Shown here: in pieces, positions 37,677 through 46,962 of the stretch
Layout of the letters: each line of letters starts with the position of its first letter
How positions within the stretch are numbered: position 1 is the stretch's first letter
Source of the DNA: Moraxella sp. FZFQ2102
Lineage (GTDB): Bacteria; Pseudomonadota; Gammaproteobacteria; Pseudomonadales; Moraxellaceae
Length of the DNA stretch: 64,000 nucleotides
Direction: 5' to 3'
Assembly: GCF_024137865.1 (NCBI RefSeq)
Contig: NZ_CP099960.1
Span: 1-64,000 of the forward strand
The notes under the pieces: generated by a model
What the model was told of the DNA's origin: nothing
Seen by the model: the letters and a program-made list of their open reading frames with translations, nothing else
Database searches by the model: none
Made by a program: the position numbers and the translations under genes

Positions 37677-38480
37677 TTAGGTGTGTAATAATTGCCAAAA
37701 TTGTTTTTTTAGCTGCGGATCATTTTGCATGGCATCTAAGGAATATTGATGATTAATTTGTTTAAACATACTTAATTCATCCAAGTTTAAGCACGATGGC
37801 AACGCGGTCAATACCGCCAATTTATCCACCTGTGGGCTTTTTAGGCGCAGCCCAAAAATAAATCCCTTAAAACCACTGTTCACCGCCGACAGCTGATTGG
37901 CAAACGGATCATCATCAAAAGACGGATAATGCATCTCACGCATCGCAAACGCGCCTTGCTGACTTTTATTGAGCGCGGCAGTCAGCGATTGCCAAGTAGT
38001 AAGCTCTGCACTGTCAAGATCGGTGTGATCGATCAACACCATCCAATCACAATAGCTAAACGCTTGCAGATGAAATTTAATGGTATCGATAAACAAGTCT
38101 GCGGCATCGCTTAGTTGTGTGGTATTTGTACTTTTAGAATCACTGGTATCTTGGACGGTGTTTTGGATGGTATCTTGATTTGTACTGATTTTTTTTGCCA
38201 ATTTATCAAGATAAGACGACACTTCAGTATAAGATACAGCATTTGGGCGTGCTGAAGCCTGCTCTTTTCTTGTCTTATTATCTACGCTTAAGTTATTCTT
38301 AATTATCTGTGCTGATTGTGCTGAAGTTGTTGTCTGATGATTTTCTTGTTTAAATTCTTGTTTAAGTCCAACATCTGGCATGATGCGCATCGTCGGCTGT
38401 GTACGATCCGCCCACAGCACAAGCTCCAATTGATCATAGATCAAACGGTTCTGAGATAACACAGATGACGACTGTCGCAT
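37677..38480 (-). CDS. Protein of unknown function; possible DNA polymerase III psi subunit (HolD-like)
   Basis: A 267-residue protein I do not recognise with confidence. The first 40 residues include NRLIYDQLELVLWADRTQPT, which resembles the short N-terminal L-x-QLGI-x-x-W segment by which the psi subunit binds chi. Residues about 45-125 are a disordered Gln/Ser/Thr/Asn/Lys-rich linker. The C-terminal 130 residues look globular (YCDWMVLIDHTDLDSAELTTW, KGFIFGLRLKSPQ, KKQFWQLLHT). It lies alone between serC and rlpA; psi genes often sit beside rimI, which is absent here. The psi idea is weak inference. Confidence 0.5.
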   Translation of the reverse strand: MRQSSSVLSQNRLIYDQLELVLWADRTQPTMRIMPDVGLKQEFKQENHQTTTSAQSAQIIKNNLSVDNKTRKEQASARPNAVSYTEVSSYLDKLAKKISTNQDTIQNTVQDTSDSKSTNTTQLSDAADLFIDTIKFHLQAFSYCDWMVLIDHTDLDSAELTTWQSLTAALNKSQQGAFAMREMHYPSFDDDPFANQLSAVNSGFKGFIFGLRLKSPQVDKLAVLTALPSCLNLDELSMFKQINHQYSLDAMQNDPQLKKQFWQLLHT

Positions 38481-39034
38481 GACTATTCAACCCATCGCAT
38501 AAGCACAAAAATAGCTTTATAGCTTACACCAAATTGATGATTTTTGCCAAATTTTTCATCAATTTCCGTGCGCGCTATCATGCAATTTATCAATAAATTA
38601 TCGATAAATCATACATAAATTGCCCAAAATCCCCGAAGAAACTACACAAAATGAACAAAACAGTCATTTTTTGTGCCAATTTACCCTTGTATTTTCGAAA
38701 AATGGTGCTAATATAGGATTGTCAAAAAATGTTTTGATCAATGACTTATTGAGCATCGCCAAAAATGTAACAAAATGTGGCATAAATTTGGCAATGTTTT
38801 ACAAGTCAAAAACTGTGTACAAACTGATTGAAGTCTTTGCTTTATTGTAGTTTGTGTCGTTTTTAAACCCCGATCATCTTGTTTGTAAGTTGGATGACTT
38901 GGGATAATGTAAACTTACTTGTTATTAATACTTTTACAATGGTATTGATACTTGATAGTAGCGACTTTATTTCGTTATTGATGACGCTCGTTGGCAAGTA
39001 GCCATATAAAGCTTTCAACACTAAAGAGGCAACC
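38481..39034. other. AT-rich intergenic region upstream of the rlpA-like gene
   Basis: 554 bp without a convincing gene; the short open frames start with non-ATG codons and lack ribosome-binding sites. TTGTAA (38883-38888) and TAATGT (38905-38910), 16 bp apart, are a possible promoter giving a leader of about 120 nt for the rlpA-like gene. No clear RNA family is visible. Confidence 0.4.
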
Positions 39035-39604
39035 ATGAAAACAGTTGGCAAATCTTTGTTTGGATTCACACTAATCGCCAGTGCTAGTTTCTGCGCTTAT
39101 GCAGGTGATTCAAACCCAACGAACATCGACAATGTCCTAGGGCAGCTGACCGCACAGCATAATAATGCATCGCGCTTGGTAAAAACTGCTCGCCAACCTG
39201 CATCATTGGCACTAAACAGCCCATTGATGGCACAAAATGCTAAAAATGCCAAAAAAGCAGATTCAGACACTCCTGTTCTAGAAAAACTCACCGCTGTTGC
39301 TTCTAGTACCGTCAATAAATTCAAGCAAACTGGCTTGGCTTCATGGTATGGTCGTCAGTTCCATGGTCGCAAGACTGCAAGTGGTGAAACTTTTGATATG
39401 AATGCCATGACCGCCGCACACAGCTCATTGCCAATGAACTGCTATGTTCGCGTCACTAACCGTGACAATGGCAAATCTGTCGTAGTGAAAATCAACGATC
39501 GCCCATCATCAGGCAGCAGCGCGCTGAGTCTATCTTATGGTGCTGCTAAAGCCATCGGCATGACAGGCAATGTCGGCAATGTCACCATCGAGCGCATCGA
39601 CTGA
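39035..39604 (+). CDS. rlpA: RlpA-like double-psi beta-barrel protein (septal lytic transglycosylase family)
   Basis: A 189-residue exported protein. Residues 1-23 form a signal peptide (SLFGFTLIASASFCAYAG) without a clear lipobox. Residues about 97-187 are the double-psi beta-barrel: GLASWYGRQFHGRKTASGET, MTAAHSSLPMNCYVRVTN, KINDRPSSGSSALSLSYGAAKAIG. RlpA cleaves naked glycan strands at septa in Pseudomonas and carries a C-terminal SPOR domain there; this one has no SPOR domain. The linker between is Ala/Lys/Asn-rich. AGAGG precedes the ATG. Enzymatic activity is not established. Confidence 0.85.
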   Translation: MKTVGKSLFGFTLIASASFCAYAGDSNPTNIDNVLGQLTAQHNNASRLVKTARQPASLALNSPLMAQNAKNAKKADSDTPVLEKLTAVASSTVNKFKQTGLASWYGRQFHGRKTASGETFDMNAMTAAHSSLPMNCYVRVTNRDNGKSVVVKINDRPSSGSSALSLSYGAAKAIGMTGNVGNVTIERID

Positions 39605-39631
39605 TGATAGTTTGACCAATTTTATGCCTTA

Positions 39632-39665
39632 CCTCCAGTTTGTGATCAACTGGGGGTAAAATTTT
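39632..39665 (+). terminator. Terminator of the rlpA-like gene
   Basis: CCTCCAGTT (39632-39640) pairs with AACTGGGGG (39648-39656) with one G-T pair, followed by TAAAATTTT, 28 bp beyond the stop. Confidence 0.75.
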
Positions 39666-39694
39666 GCTCATGAATTTGTAATTTTACCAATAAA

Positions 39695-39720
39695 AAACCG
39701 ATGATTTGACTCATCGGTTT
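39695..39720 (-). terminator. Terminator of the NlpD-like gene
   Basis: AAACCGATGA (39695-39704) pairs exactly with TCATCGGTTT (39711-39720). On the minus strand it is followed by TTT-rich sequence, 28 bp beyond the NlpD-like stop. Confidence 0.8.
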
Positions 39721-39748
39721 GACATATGAAGTTTTTGGTATTTAAAAA

Positions 39749-40630
39749 TCACTTCAACACAGTCAAAGGATCGACATAGACATTGTTACGCGCGACACGG
39801 AACTCAAATAAGGCAACACCGCCGCGCTGAGCTTTCATACCGGCGATGCGCTGTCCTTGATTGACAGTATCGCCTGATTTGACGCGCGCATCTTTGATAT
39901 ACACATAGCTAGAGACGAAGCCGTCGGTATGCTGAATTAGGATCGTTGATTCTGCCACGCTGTCTTTATCGACATGAATCACTGTGCCTGCGCGTGCTGC
40001 GTTAATGGCATCGCCTTCTTTGCCTGAGAACCACATCCCGTTCGATGAGACCATTTGTCCATTGATGTTATGCGTGCCGAAACGGCGTACGACAGGGTTG
40101 CTTGTGCCGACAGGATAGCGGAACTGCATCACGCCTGAGCTGCCTGTGGCAAATGGTGCGGTACTGGCTGTTGGTGCAGCGATGGTTGGTGGTGTACGCG
40201 GTGCTGGCTGTGGTGCAACGGTCGGCGTGGTGGTGCGCGTTGTCGTTTGGGTGGTTTGGGTTTGGGCGCGTGGCGTTGTGCTGCTGCGCGTATTGCGATC
40301 GCGTGCGCTGACACTGCCTGTCCATAGCGTCAGCCATTGCCCTGTGTAGATGGTGTAATTACTGTTCAAATTATTCATACGACCGATTTCGCGCCAGTCT
40401 AATCCATAACGCTGTGCAATCTTACCCACAGTATCGCCTTGCTTGACTTGATAGCGATTTGGCACGCCCTTTTTGTCCGTGATGACTTGAGTGCTGCGCG
40501 ATGAGCCGCCTTGACCTGTTGAGCTGTTATAACTGGGCTTGCTGGCGCACCCTGCTAAAACACAAGCCATCAAAACCGTCGCCGTCGTTGCCATCTTCAT
40601 CGAATGAGCCGACTGAGTCACTGCGCGCAT
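39749..40630 (-). CDS. NlpD-like LysM/LytM lipoprotein, catalytically degenerate
   Basis: A 293-residue outer-membrane lipoprotein, probably an activator of amidases at the septum like NlpD/EnvC. Domains: lipoprotein signal (VLMACVLAGC), LysM (YQVKQGDTVGKIAQRYGLDW), a Thr/Pro/Ala/Gln-rich linker, then a LytM/M23 domain (FRYPVGTSNPVVRRFG to the end). The M23 zinc ligands are missing: the first motif reads NGMWFSGKEGD and the HxH position reads SSYVYIKD. The ATG at 40630 has GGAGA upstream, better than the GTG at 40642. Unlike E. coli nlpD it is not next to rpoS or pcm. Confidence 0.85.
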   Translation of the reverse strand: MRAVTQSAHSMKMATTATVLMACVLAGCASKPSYNSSTGQGGSSRSTQVITDKKGVPNRYQVKQGDTVGKIAQRYGLDWREIGRMNNLNSNYTIYTGQWLTLWTGSVSARDRNTRSSTTPRAQTQTTQTTTRTTTPTVAPQPAPRTPPTIAAPTASTAPFATGSSGVMQFRYPVGTSNPVVRRFGTHNINGQMVSSNGMWFSGKEGDAINAARAGTVIHVDKDSVAESTILIQHTDGFVSSYVYIKDARVKSGDTVNQGQRIAGMKAQRGGVALFEFRVARNNVYVDPLTVLK

Positions 40631-40751
40631 TGTTTTCTCCACATCACTTTTTATTAAAATAACACAAAAATCAAATCTTTATCCAAACGCCGACGGCTGT
40701 CAAAATCACAACCTAACATTGGTTCGGTATTGTAACATGATGATCAATAAC

Positions 40752-40779
40752 ACAAAACCCGCCAAATGGCAGGTTTTGT
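40752..40779 (-). terminator. Hairpin downstream of fruA
   Basis: ACAAAACCCGCCA (40752-40764) pairs with TGGCAGGTTTTGT (40767-40779) with one mismatch and a very short loop, 44 bp beyond the fruA stop. The U tract is poor on the minus strand. Confidence 0.55.
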
Positions 40780-40822
40780 ATCTTTTTGTCAATTTGTTTT
40801 ACAGCTTTTCAACTATATGGCT

Positions 40823-42514
40823 TCACGCTTGTGTCGCAACTGGTGCTGTCAGTGCAGGATCTTTTTGCTTCACCAAAGCGTACGCCACGCCTGTCAGTAC
40901 ACTACCTGCTGCGATCGCCACCAGATACATCAAGGCGTGATTGACCGCACCAGGGATTAATAACACGAACACACCACCATGCGGTGCAACCAAAGTAATG
41001 TCGAACAACGCCACCAATGCACCAGTCAGCACGCCGCCTGCGATACAGCATGGGATGACACGCACAGGGTCTTTGGCAGCGAATGGGATCGCCCCTTCAG
41101 AAATAAAGCACGCGCCAAGCACCATCGCCACTTTACCAGCATTGCGCTCGTTATCGGTGAATTTTTTGGCAGCCAAGATGGTGGCAATACCGATACCGAT
41201 CGCAGGTACCATACCCCCTGCCATCGCTGCCGCCATCGGAAAATAGCTTTCTGATGTCAATAAGCCCACCGAGAAGGCATAAGCAGCTTTGTTGATTGGA
41301 CCACCCAAATCAACACACATCATGCCTGCCAAAATCATGCCCAAAATCACCGCATTCGCCGTACCCATATTGGCAAGGAAATGCTCCATTTGGCTTAATA
41401 GATAAGCAACAGGCGCGCCGATGACATAATACATCGCAAGACCAACCACTAGGCTACTTAATAATGGAATGATTAAAATCGGCTTCAATGCTTCCATCGT
41501 TACAGGCAGCTTCAGCTGTTTGGCAAGAAATAATGACACATAACCTGCCAAAAAGCCTGCCGCGATACCGCCCAAAAAGCCTGCGCCCAGTGTGCCAGCC
41601 AGTGCGCCACCGATCAGACCTGCCGCCAAACCTGGACGATCGGCGATCGAATAGGCAATATAACCTGATAATAAAGGCACCATCAAGCCAAAAGCAGCTT
41701 TACCTGTACCCATCAGAGCCGCTGCCAATGAACCTTCTTGTTCAAAGGCATTGATACCAAAGACAAACGACAGCGCGATTAACAAACCACCTGCCACGAC
41801 CATCGGCAACATATATGACACCCCTGTCAAAAGGTGCTTATAGACGCCTGCTTTTTGGGTGCTTGCGCCATCGGTTTTATCAGCACTTGCTGATTTGGCA
41901 CTTGCCAATAATTGCGCGGTACTGATGGCATCATCGAATGCTTTATCGGTCTGCTTGAGCGCCACGCCTGTACCACAGCGATAGACTTTTTTACCAACAA
42001 ATCGATCGGTATTGACTTCGATGTCTGTCGCCAAAATCACAAAATCTGCGCGATCAATGCTGTCTTGGGTTAAGATATTTTTTGCACCCACAGAACCTTG
42101 GGTTTCGACATCAATGCTATAGCCGCGACGCTCAGCACCAAGCTTCAGCGCATCTGCCGCCATAAAAGTATGTGCAACACCTGTTGGGCAAGCGGTGATT
42201 GCCACAAAATGTAGTGGCTTATCAGTGGCTGTGCTTGTCGGTGCAGTTTGATTATTAAAAATTTGCTGAAAATAGCTATCTGTAAAAGCACTGCCATCAT
42301 GCTCATTAGCATTAATCACGATGCCATCTTGGCGTGCTGATGCATGATCAGCGATAAAAATACGCTGTGCATCAGATGCGCTATCTGCATCGATGATGGT
42401 CGCGCTGATGCCTTGTTGCAGCAAGCTTTGCTGAAGTTTTTTTGCCAATAATACGCCATGCGCTGATGTGCTGATGACGCTGATGGCGACTGCTTGGGGA
42501 AGTGGATTTTGCAT
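40823..42514 (-). CDS. fruA: PTS fructose-specific transporter subunit IIBC
   Basis: Inner-membrane fructose permease that phosphorylates fructose to fructose 1-phosphate during uptake. Domains: an N-terminal degenerate IIB-like domain (ISVISTSAHGVLLAKKL) lacking the phosphorylated Cys, a functional IIB domain with Cys in ITACPTGVAHTFMAADAL (about residue 108), and a membrane IIC domain (residues about 225-545, VSYMLPMVVAGGLLIAL to GAVNHALMYLVAIAAG). At 563 residues it matches E. coli FruA. It is last in fruB-fruK-fruA, 80 bp after fruK. Confidence 0.95.
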   Translation of the reverse strand: MQNPLPQAVAISVISTSAHGVLLAKKLQQSLLQQGISATIIDADSASDAQRIFIADHASARQDGIVINANEHDGSAFTDSYFQQIFNNQTAPTSTATDKPLHFVAITACPTGVAHTFMAADALKLGAERRGYSIDVETQGSVGAKNILTQDSIDRADFVILATDIEVNTDRFVGKKVYRCGTGVALKQTDKAFDDAISTAQLLASAKSASADKTDGASTQKAGVYKHLLTGVSYMLPMVVAGGLLIALSFVFGINAFEQEGSLAAALMGTGKAAFGLMVPLLSGYIAYSIADRPGLAAGLIGGALAGTLGAGFLGGIAAGFLAGYVSLFLAKQLKLPVTMEALKPILIIPLLSSLVVGLAMYYVIGAPVAYLLSQMEHFLANMGTANAVILGMILAGMMCVDLGGPINKAAYAFSVGLLTSESYFPMAAAMAGGMVPAIGIGIATILAAKKFTDNERNAGKVAMVLGACFISEGAIPFAAKDPVRVIPCCIAGGVLTGALVALFDITLVAPHGGVFVLLIPGAVNHALMYLVAIAAGSVLTGVAYALVKQKDPALTAPVATQA

Positions 42515-42594
42515 TGAAAAATCCTTAACAATAAATGAAAAATAATCTTGTTTAACTGATGATAAATTTATCTAATATTTGGCTGTGCCAATCG

Positions 42595-43533
42595 TCACTG
42601 AATTTGTACTTGCGCGATCAATGATTGCAACTCATCGGTATTGGGCACACCAAAACCAACGATACTCACCGCGTGCGCTGATAATGCCACCGCTTGACGC
42701 AAAACAGCACTAGGATCAGCATCGGATAATAGCCCAAAAATCATGCCCGCAACCAAAGTATCGCCAGCACCAACTGTGCTTTGTACCTGCATCACTGGGG
42801 GCTTAGCAACCAAAACTTGGTCTCGATGCAGCCAATTGACACCATGCGCACCCATCGAAATCACAATGTGCTCAATATTGGTATTCAGATTGGCGAACAG
42901 TGCGCGCTGCGCATCCAAAGTATCTGCCTGCACACCAAAAGCATCCGCCAATTCATCTTCATTGGGCTTGATCAGCCACAGCGGATGGTTGATTGCGATT
43001 TTTAGCGCATCACCACTGACATCGACAGCAATTCGATCATTGACATCAGTCAAAATCTGTAGTAACTCTTGAAAATCGTCTAGTGAGAATCCAGACGGCA
43101 AACTACCCGCAACAAGCACTGCATCACAAGTTTTGGCAAGCGTGCCTACTTGATCGAACAAGGCTTGAATATCTGATGCGCCCACGATAAAGCCTTTGCC
43201 ATTGACATCAGTCGTTGTGCCGTCATCGACAAGCTTGACATTGGTGCGCGTCTCGCCTGCCACGCAGATAAAATTGTTGTTCAAGATATCGCCGCGTGCG
43301 GTTTTTTGGCTGAATAATTTCTTAAAAATTGCATCATTATCCGCACCCAAAAACCCAGTCGCATGGCAAGTCAGCCCAAGTTCGCTCAGCACTTGCGCCG
43401 AATTGAGCGCCTTGCCCGCTGCATCGACTTGGACACGGCTTGCGCGATTGACTTCACCCAGTGTCAGCTGATCAACCGTCATGGTCATGTCAATCGCAGG
43501 GTTTAGCGTGATGCACAAAACTGACTTACTCAT
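42595..43533 (-). CDS. fruK: 1-phosphofructokinase
   Basis: Phosphorylates fructose 1-phosphate to fructose 1,6-bisphosphate. The 312-residue PfkB-family protein has TLNPAIDMTMTVDQL at the N-terminus, a GKALNSAQVLSELG segment (the family glycine-rich loop), LVAGSLPSGF and the catalytic Asp in VQSTVGAGDTLVAGMIFG near the C-terminus. Its ATG overlaps the fruB stop (ATGA), so translation is coupled. Confidence 0.95.
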   Translation of the reverse strand: MSKSVLCITLNPAIDMTMTVDQLTLGEVNRASRVQVDAAGKALNSAQVLSELGLTCHATGFLGADNDAIFKKLFSQKTARGDILNNNFICVAGETRTNVKLVDDGTTTDVNGKGFIVGASDIQALFDQVGTLAKTCDAVLVAGSLPSGFSLDDFQELLQILTDVNDRIAVDVSGDALKIAINHPLWLIKPNEDELADAFGVQADTLDAQRALFANLNTNIEHIVISMGAHGVNWLHRDQVLVAKPPVMQVQSTVGAGDTLVAGMIFGLLSDADPSAVLRQAVALSAHAVSIVGFGVPNTDELQSLIAQVQIQ

Positions 43534-46346
43534 GCATCACCATCCATCGACAAAGCGCGCACTTCGCTTGCTGTTTGGCACTCTAGGGCGCGTGTGGCAA
43601 GGTTCTGTGCTGCTCTAAAGCTCAGCGTACGCACCAAGGCTTTGGTCAAGGCGATACTTGAGCCTGACATCGATAATTCATCGACCCCTAAGCCAAGCAA
43701 AATCGGCACAGCTTTTGGATCACTGGCAAGCTCACCACAGACGCCGACCCATTTGCCATGCTTGTGCGCCGCTTCGACAGTCATTGAGATCAAGCGCAAA
43801 ATACTTGGGTGCAAACCGTCAGCATCCTTAGATAATAAAGGATGACCGCGGTCAATCGCCAACACATACTGCGTCAAATCATTCGTGCCAACACTGAAAA
43901 AATCCACTTCACGCGCCAACTGATCTGCCATTACTGCCGCGCTTGGTACTTCTAGCATGATGCCGACTTGTAGCTTATCATGCGGATGCTCTACCAATAC
44001 TTCATCAAGAATTGCGCGCGCCGCTCGCCACTCTTCGATGCGACCGATCATCGGGAACATAATACGCAGATCACGACCTTTTGACGCTAGGATCAATGCG
44101 GTTAATTGATCGCGTAAAAATTCAGGACGACTTAACAATAATCGCACGCCGCGCAAGCCAAGAAATGGGTTTTCTTCGCTTGGCATCGGTAGATATGGCA
44201 ACGCCTTATCCCCACCGATATCAAGCAAGCGCACCACCAATGGGCGACCATCCAGCGCATCAAAAACTTGTTCATAATCAGCGATTTGTGTCTTAACATC
44301 AGGTACTTGTGAATGCGACATGAATACAAGCTCGGTGCGCAATAGCCCCACGCCTTCAGCACCATTTGCCACGGCATTGGCAGTATCACTGACATTGCCG
44401 ATGTTCGCAGCGATCTCGATTTGATGACCATCTGTCGTGATCGCAGGTTCGCTCGCGTACTGTAATGCTAAGCGTTTTTGTTCGCGGCGTTCGATTTGTG
44501 CTTGTTGGCAATCTTGGATCAAGGTTTGGCTTGGCTCAACCACGAACCAGCCTTCACCACCGTCTAGTAGCACAGGCGTGCCATTATCAATTGATAACAC
44601 GCCTTGACCTGCACCAACCAAAGCAGGAATACCCAAAGCGCGCGCCACGATGGCACTGTGCGAGCTTGCACCACCCACTGCAGTGATGATACCTGCCACG
44701 CGCGCAGGATCGAGACTTGCCACATCCGATGGCACAAGGTCTTCTTTGATCAGTACATACGGATTATCAGGCGCGCTTGGTGGGATTTTGCCAAGCAGTT
44801 TGTACATTACTTTTGTGCCGACATCGCGCAAATCTTGGGCGCGCTCAGCCATTAGGGCGTTATTCAGCGATGCTTGAGTTTTTGCCAATTGTTCGATAAA
44901 TGCGTGCCACGCCGCTGGTGCTGATTGCCCTTCATCAATGCCATCTTTTGCGCCATAGACTACTTCTTCATCTTCTAGTAATGCGATGTGCGCGGTGAAA
45001 ATCTGCGCAATGTCAGCATTGGTCGCACTGGCAACCAGTCCTTTTAGATCGAACTTCACAGCATTGATCGCAGCGATGAGTTTCGACATCTCTTCAGATG
45101 GCAGCTGCCCTGTCAGTGGATAGCTTAGGCGTTCGACTTTCGGCGTATAAGCTTCGCCGACCGCCAAGCCATGTGATGCACTGACCGCAGGCGTCTTAGT
45201 ACCATAGGCAATGATGTCTTGGCTTGGCATAACTTGCAGCGGATTCGTCACTGTGCGTGCAGCTTGTACATTCTCGCCAAGACCCGCTTGCACCGCGGCG
45301 ATCAGCTTCGGCAGATGCGCCACTGCATCGGTATTGGTTTCGCCGATGAAAGTTAGGGTTTGACCTTTTTGTGCACCCAATGACAGCAGGCGCGTTAGGC
45401 TTTTGGCTGAGACGAACGCACCGTCATCGACAGCGACTTTGATCTCGCCTGCGACAAGCTTGGCAAGGTCAGATAACGCCGTGGCAGGACGCGCGTGCAA
45501 GCCATGCTCATTCATCAGCACGACGCTTTCGCTTGGCCAGTCGGCTTGTGATTCGATGCCAAGCAGATTATGCACCGCCGTGCGATTGCCTGTTTGTAGC
45601 GCTTGGATCAGATTTTCATCGATCAATGCGTCAAGTAGCCATGATAATTTGGCACGATCAATGCTCGGTGTCGCACTGATCACCGCCAGCGCTTCACGCG
45701 CATTGGCAATCAATGCCATCGCCGATTCTTTGACCGCAGGATTTTCTAGTACCACACAGTGCATGGCGTGGCTCAGTGCCGTCGGCTGATGTGCTGGCAT
45801 CAGTAGCGATGTGATCATGCCTTGTGACTTTAGTAGTGTTAAGCCCTGTAGATACAGCTCATCGATTTGACTTGCGGCACTATCAGTTTTGATCAGGTTG
45901 TCCTGTAGCAGCAAGCTTGATTTGGTGACTAGCGCATTGACAATATCATCGGCTGTCTTAGCATCGCGAATCTGCTCGCTGATGTCATCACCAAGCGCGC
46001 GCGTCAAGCTCTGTAAAATCTGCAAATGCTCATCAGACTGTGCCGCGATCACCACCGCTAGATACACTACATCACCTGCATCATTCCACACCACGCCATC
46101 AGGAAAATGCACCAAGCGCACACCTGTCTGCAAAATGCTGCTGCGTGACTTGGGCGTGCCGTGCGGAATGGCGATGCCCTGCCCTAAGTAGGTCGATGAT
46201 TGATTTTCACGATCTTTTAGACCTTGTAAATAGTCAAGCTGCGTCAATCCATCGGCGTGTAAAATCTCACTGAGCACCAGCAGTGCTTCATCTTTGGTGC
46301 GGGCAGTCGCCTGCATACGCACATTATCAGCGGTTAGGCTAAGCAT
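43530..46346 (-). CDS. fruB: PTS fructose multiphosphoryl transfer protein (IIA-HPr-EI fusion)
   Basis: Carries the phosphate from PEP to FruA in one polypeptide of 938 residues. Domains: IIA (residues 1-145, active His in LGQGIAIPHGTPKSR), a middle region (about 150-270), HPr (MNEHGLHARPATALSDLAKLV, active His near residue 282), and enzyme I (about 385-930, phosphorylated His in GGASSHSAIVARALGIPALV, with RTELVFMSH and VCGELASDPKAVP). All three phosphorylation sites are intact. No separate ptsHI or cra/fruR is present nearby. The ATG at 46346 is preferred; a GTG at 46352 is also in frame. Confidence 0.95.
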   Translation of the reverse strand: MLSLTADNVRMQATARTKDEALLVLSEILHADGLTQLDYLQGLKDRENQSSTYLGQGIAIPHGTPKSRSSILQTGVRLVHFPDGVVWNDAGDVVYLAVVIAAQSDEHLQILQSLTRALGDDISEQIRDAKTADDIVNALVTKSSLLLQDNLIKTDSAASQIDELYLQGLTLLKSQGMITSLLMPAHQPTALSHAMHCVVLENPAVKESAMALIANAREALAVISATPSIDRAKLSWLLDALIDENLIQALQTGNRTAVHNLLGIESQADWPSESVVLMNEHGLHARPATALSDLAKLVAGEIKVAVDDGAFVSAKSLTRLLSLGAQKGQTLTFIGETNTDAVAHLPKLIAAVQAGLGENVQAARTVTNPLQVMPSQDIIAYGTKTPAVSASHGLAVGEAYTPKVERLSYPLTGQLPSEEMSKLIAAINAVKFDLKGLVASATNADIAQIFTAHIALLEDEEVVYGAKDGIDEGQSAPAAWHAFIEQLAKTQASLNNALMAERAQDLRDVGTKVMYKLLGKIPPSAPDNPYVLIKEDLVPSDVASLDPARVAGIITAVGGASSHSAIVARALGIPALVGAGQGVLSIDNGTPVLLDGGEGWFVVEPSQTLIQDCQQAQIERREQKRLALQYASEPAITTDGHQIEIAANIGNVSDTANAVANGAEGVGLLRTELVFMSHSQVPDVKTQIADYEQVFDALDGRPLVVRLLDIGGDKALPYLPMPSEENPFLGLRGVRLLLSRPEFLRDQLTALILASKGRDLRIMFPMIGRIEEWRAARAILDEVLVEHPHDKLQVGIMLEVPSAAVMADQLAREVDFFSVGTNDLTQYVLAIDRGHPLLSKDADGLHPSILRLISMTVEAAHKHGKWVGVCGELASDPKAVPILLGLGVDELSMSGSSIALTKALVRTLSFRAAQNLATRALECQTASEVRALSMDGDA

Positions 46347-46510
46347 TGTCACTTTTCGTTACTCTATCAGTCGTCATGCCTTGGGCAATTCTTTGGCAAA
46401 ATTAGTGTTACATTATTTCAAATAACTTATAAATTATTCAAAAACGGGTGATTTTAGCATATTTTTCATCGAAGGTTAATGCAGGTTTTGTAATTGTTGA
46501 GTTTGAACAT

Positions 46511-46545
46511 GAAAAAAGACAAATTCTGAGCTTAGAATTTGTCTT
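46511..46545 (-). terminator. Terminator of the greA-sirB2 unit
   Basis: AAGACAAATTCT (46516-46527) pairs exactly with AGAATTTGTCTT (46534-46545), followed on the minus strand by a T run (complement of 46512-46517). Confidence 0.85.
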
Positions 46546-46591
46546 GGATTTGCTTTTTGTAAAATTTGGCTTAATAGTCGCCATCAGCATA

Positions 46592-46954
46592 TCAGCCAAG
46601 CAGTGGCTTTGCCATCGCCAAATACAAAATGCCCACATACCCCACCGCAGCGATCATCATGCCCGCTTTGGCTTGTGATGGCTGTACAGCTTGATTACGC
46701 AGTGCTTTGATGGTTGCTGATACCGCAACAACCAGCAGTACAAGCTTAGCGATCGCCCAATGCTGCACGCCCGCCACTTGATACAGCTGCCAAAACAACC
46801 ACAAGCCCGTCAGCATCAGCAGCGTATAGATCAGATGGCTTGCCCCTGTGATCATCGCCGATCGCTTGGCGGTCTTACCCATCCAAATCGGCAGCGCTTG
46901 ACACACAAAAATGATGAGCGTCAGCACCGCAAGTAGCATATGAAAATGTTTCAT
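46592..46954 (-). CDS. SirB2-family membrane protein
   Basis: A 120-residue inner-membrane protein with four predicted helices (MLLAVLTLIIFVCQALPIWM, ASHLIYTLLMLTGLWLFWQL, AIAKLVLLVVAVSATIKAL, GMMIAAVGYVGILYLAMA). The KHFHMLLA start, the R/K after helix one and the H in helix two match the SirB2 family, named for a Salmonella invasion regulator neighbour but of unknown biochemical function. It lies 8 bp after greA, so it is probably cotranscribed. Confidence 0.75.
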   Translation of the reverse strand: MKHFHMLLAVLTLIIFVCQALPIWMGKTAKRSAMITGASHLIYTLLMLTGLWLFWQLYQVAGVQHWAIAKLVLLVVAVSATIKALRNQAVQPSQAKAGMMIAAVGYVGILYLAMAKPLLG

Positions 46955-46962
46955 CGCGCGCC

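Noticed and set aside
38620..38850. Open frame of 76 codons in the rlpA upstream region
   Set aside because: It begins with TTG, has no ribosome-binding site, and its composition is that of AT-rich spacer.
38863..39069. Open frame of 68 codons antisense to the rlpA start
   Set aside because: It overlaps the rlpA start and signal peptide on the opposite strand, and no family resemblance is visible.
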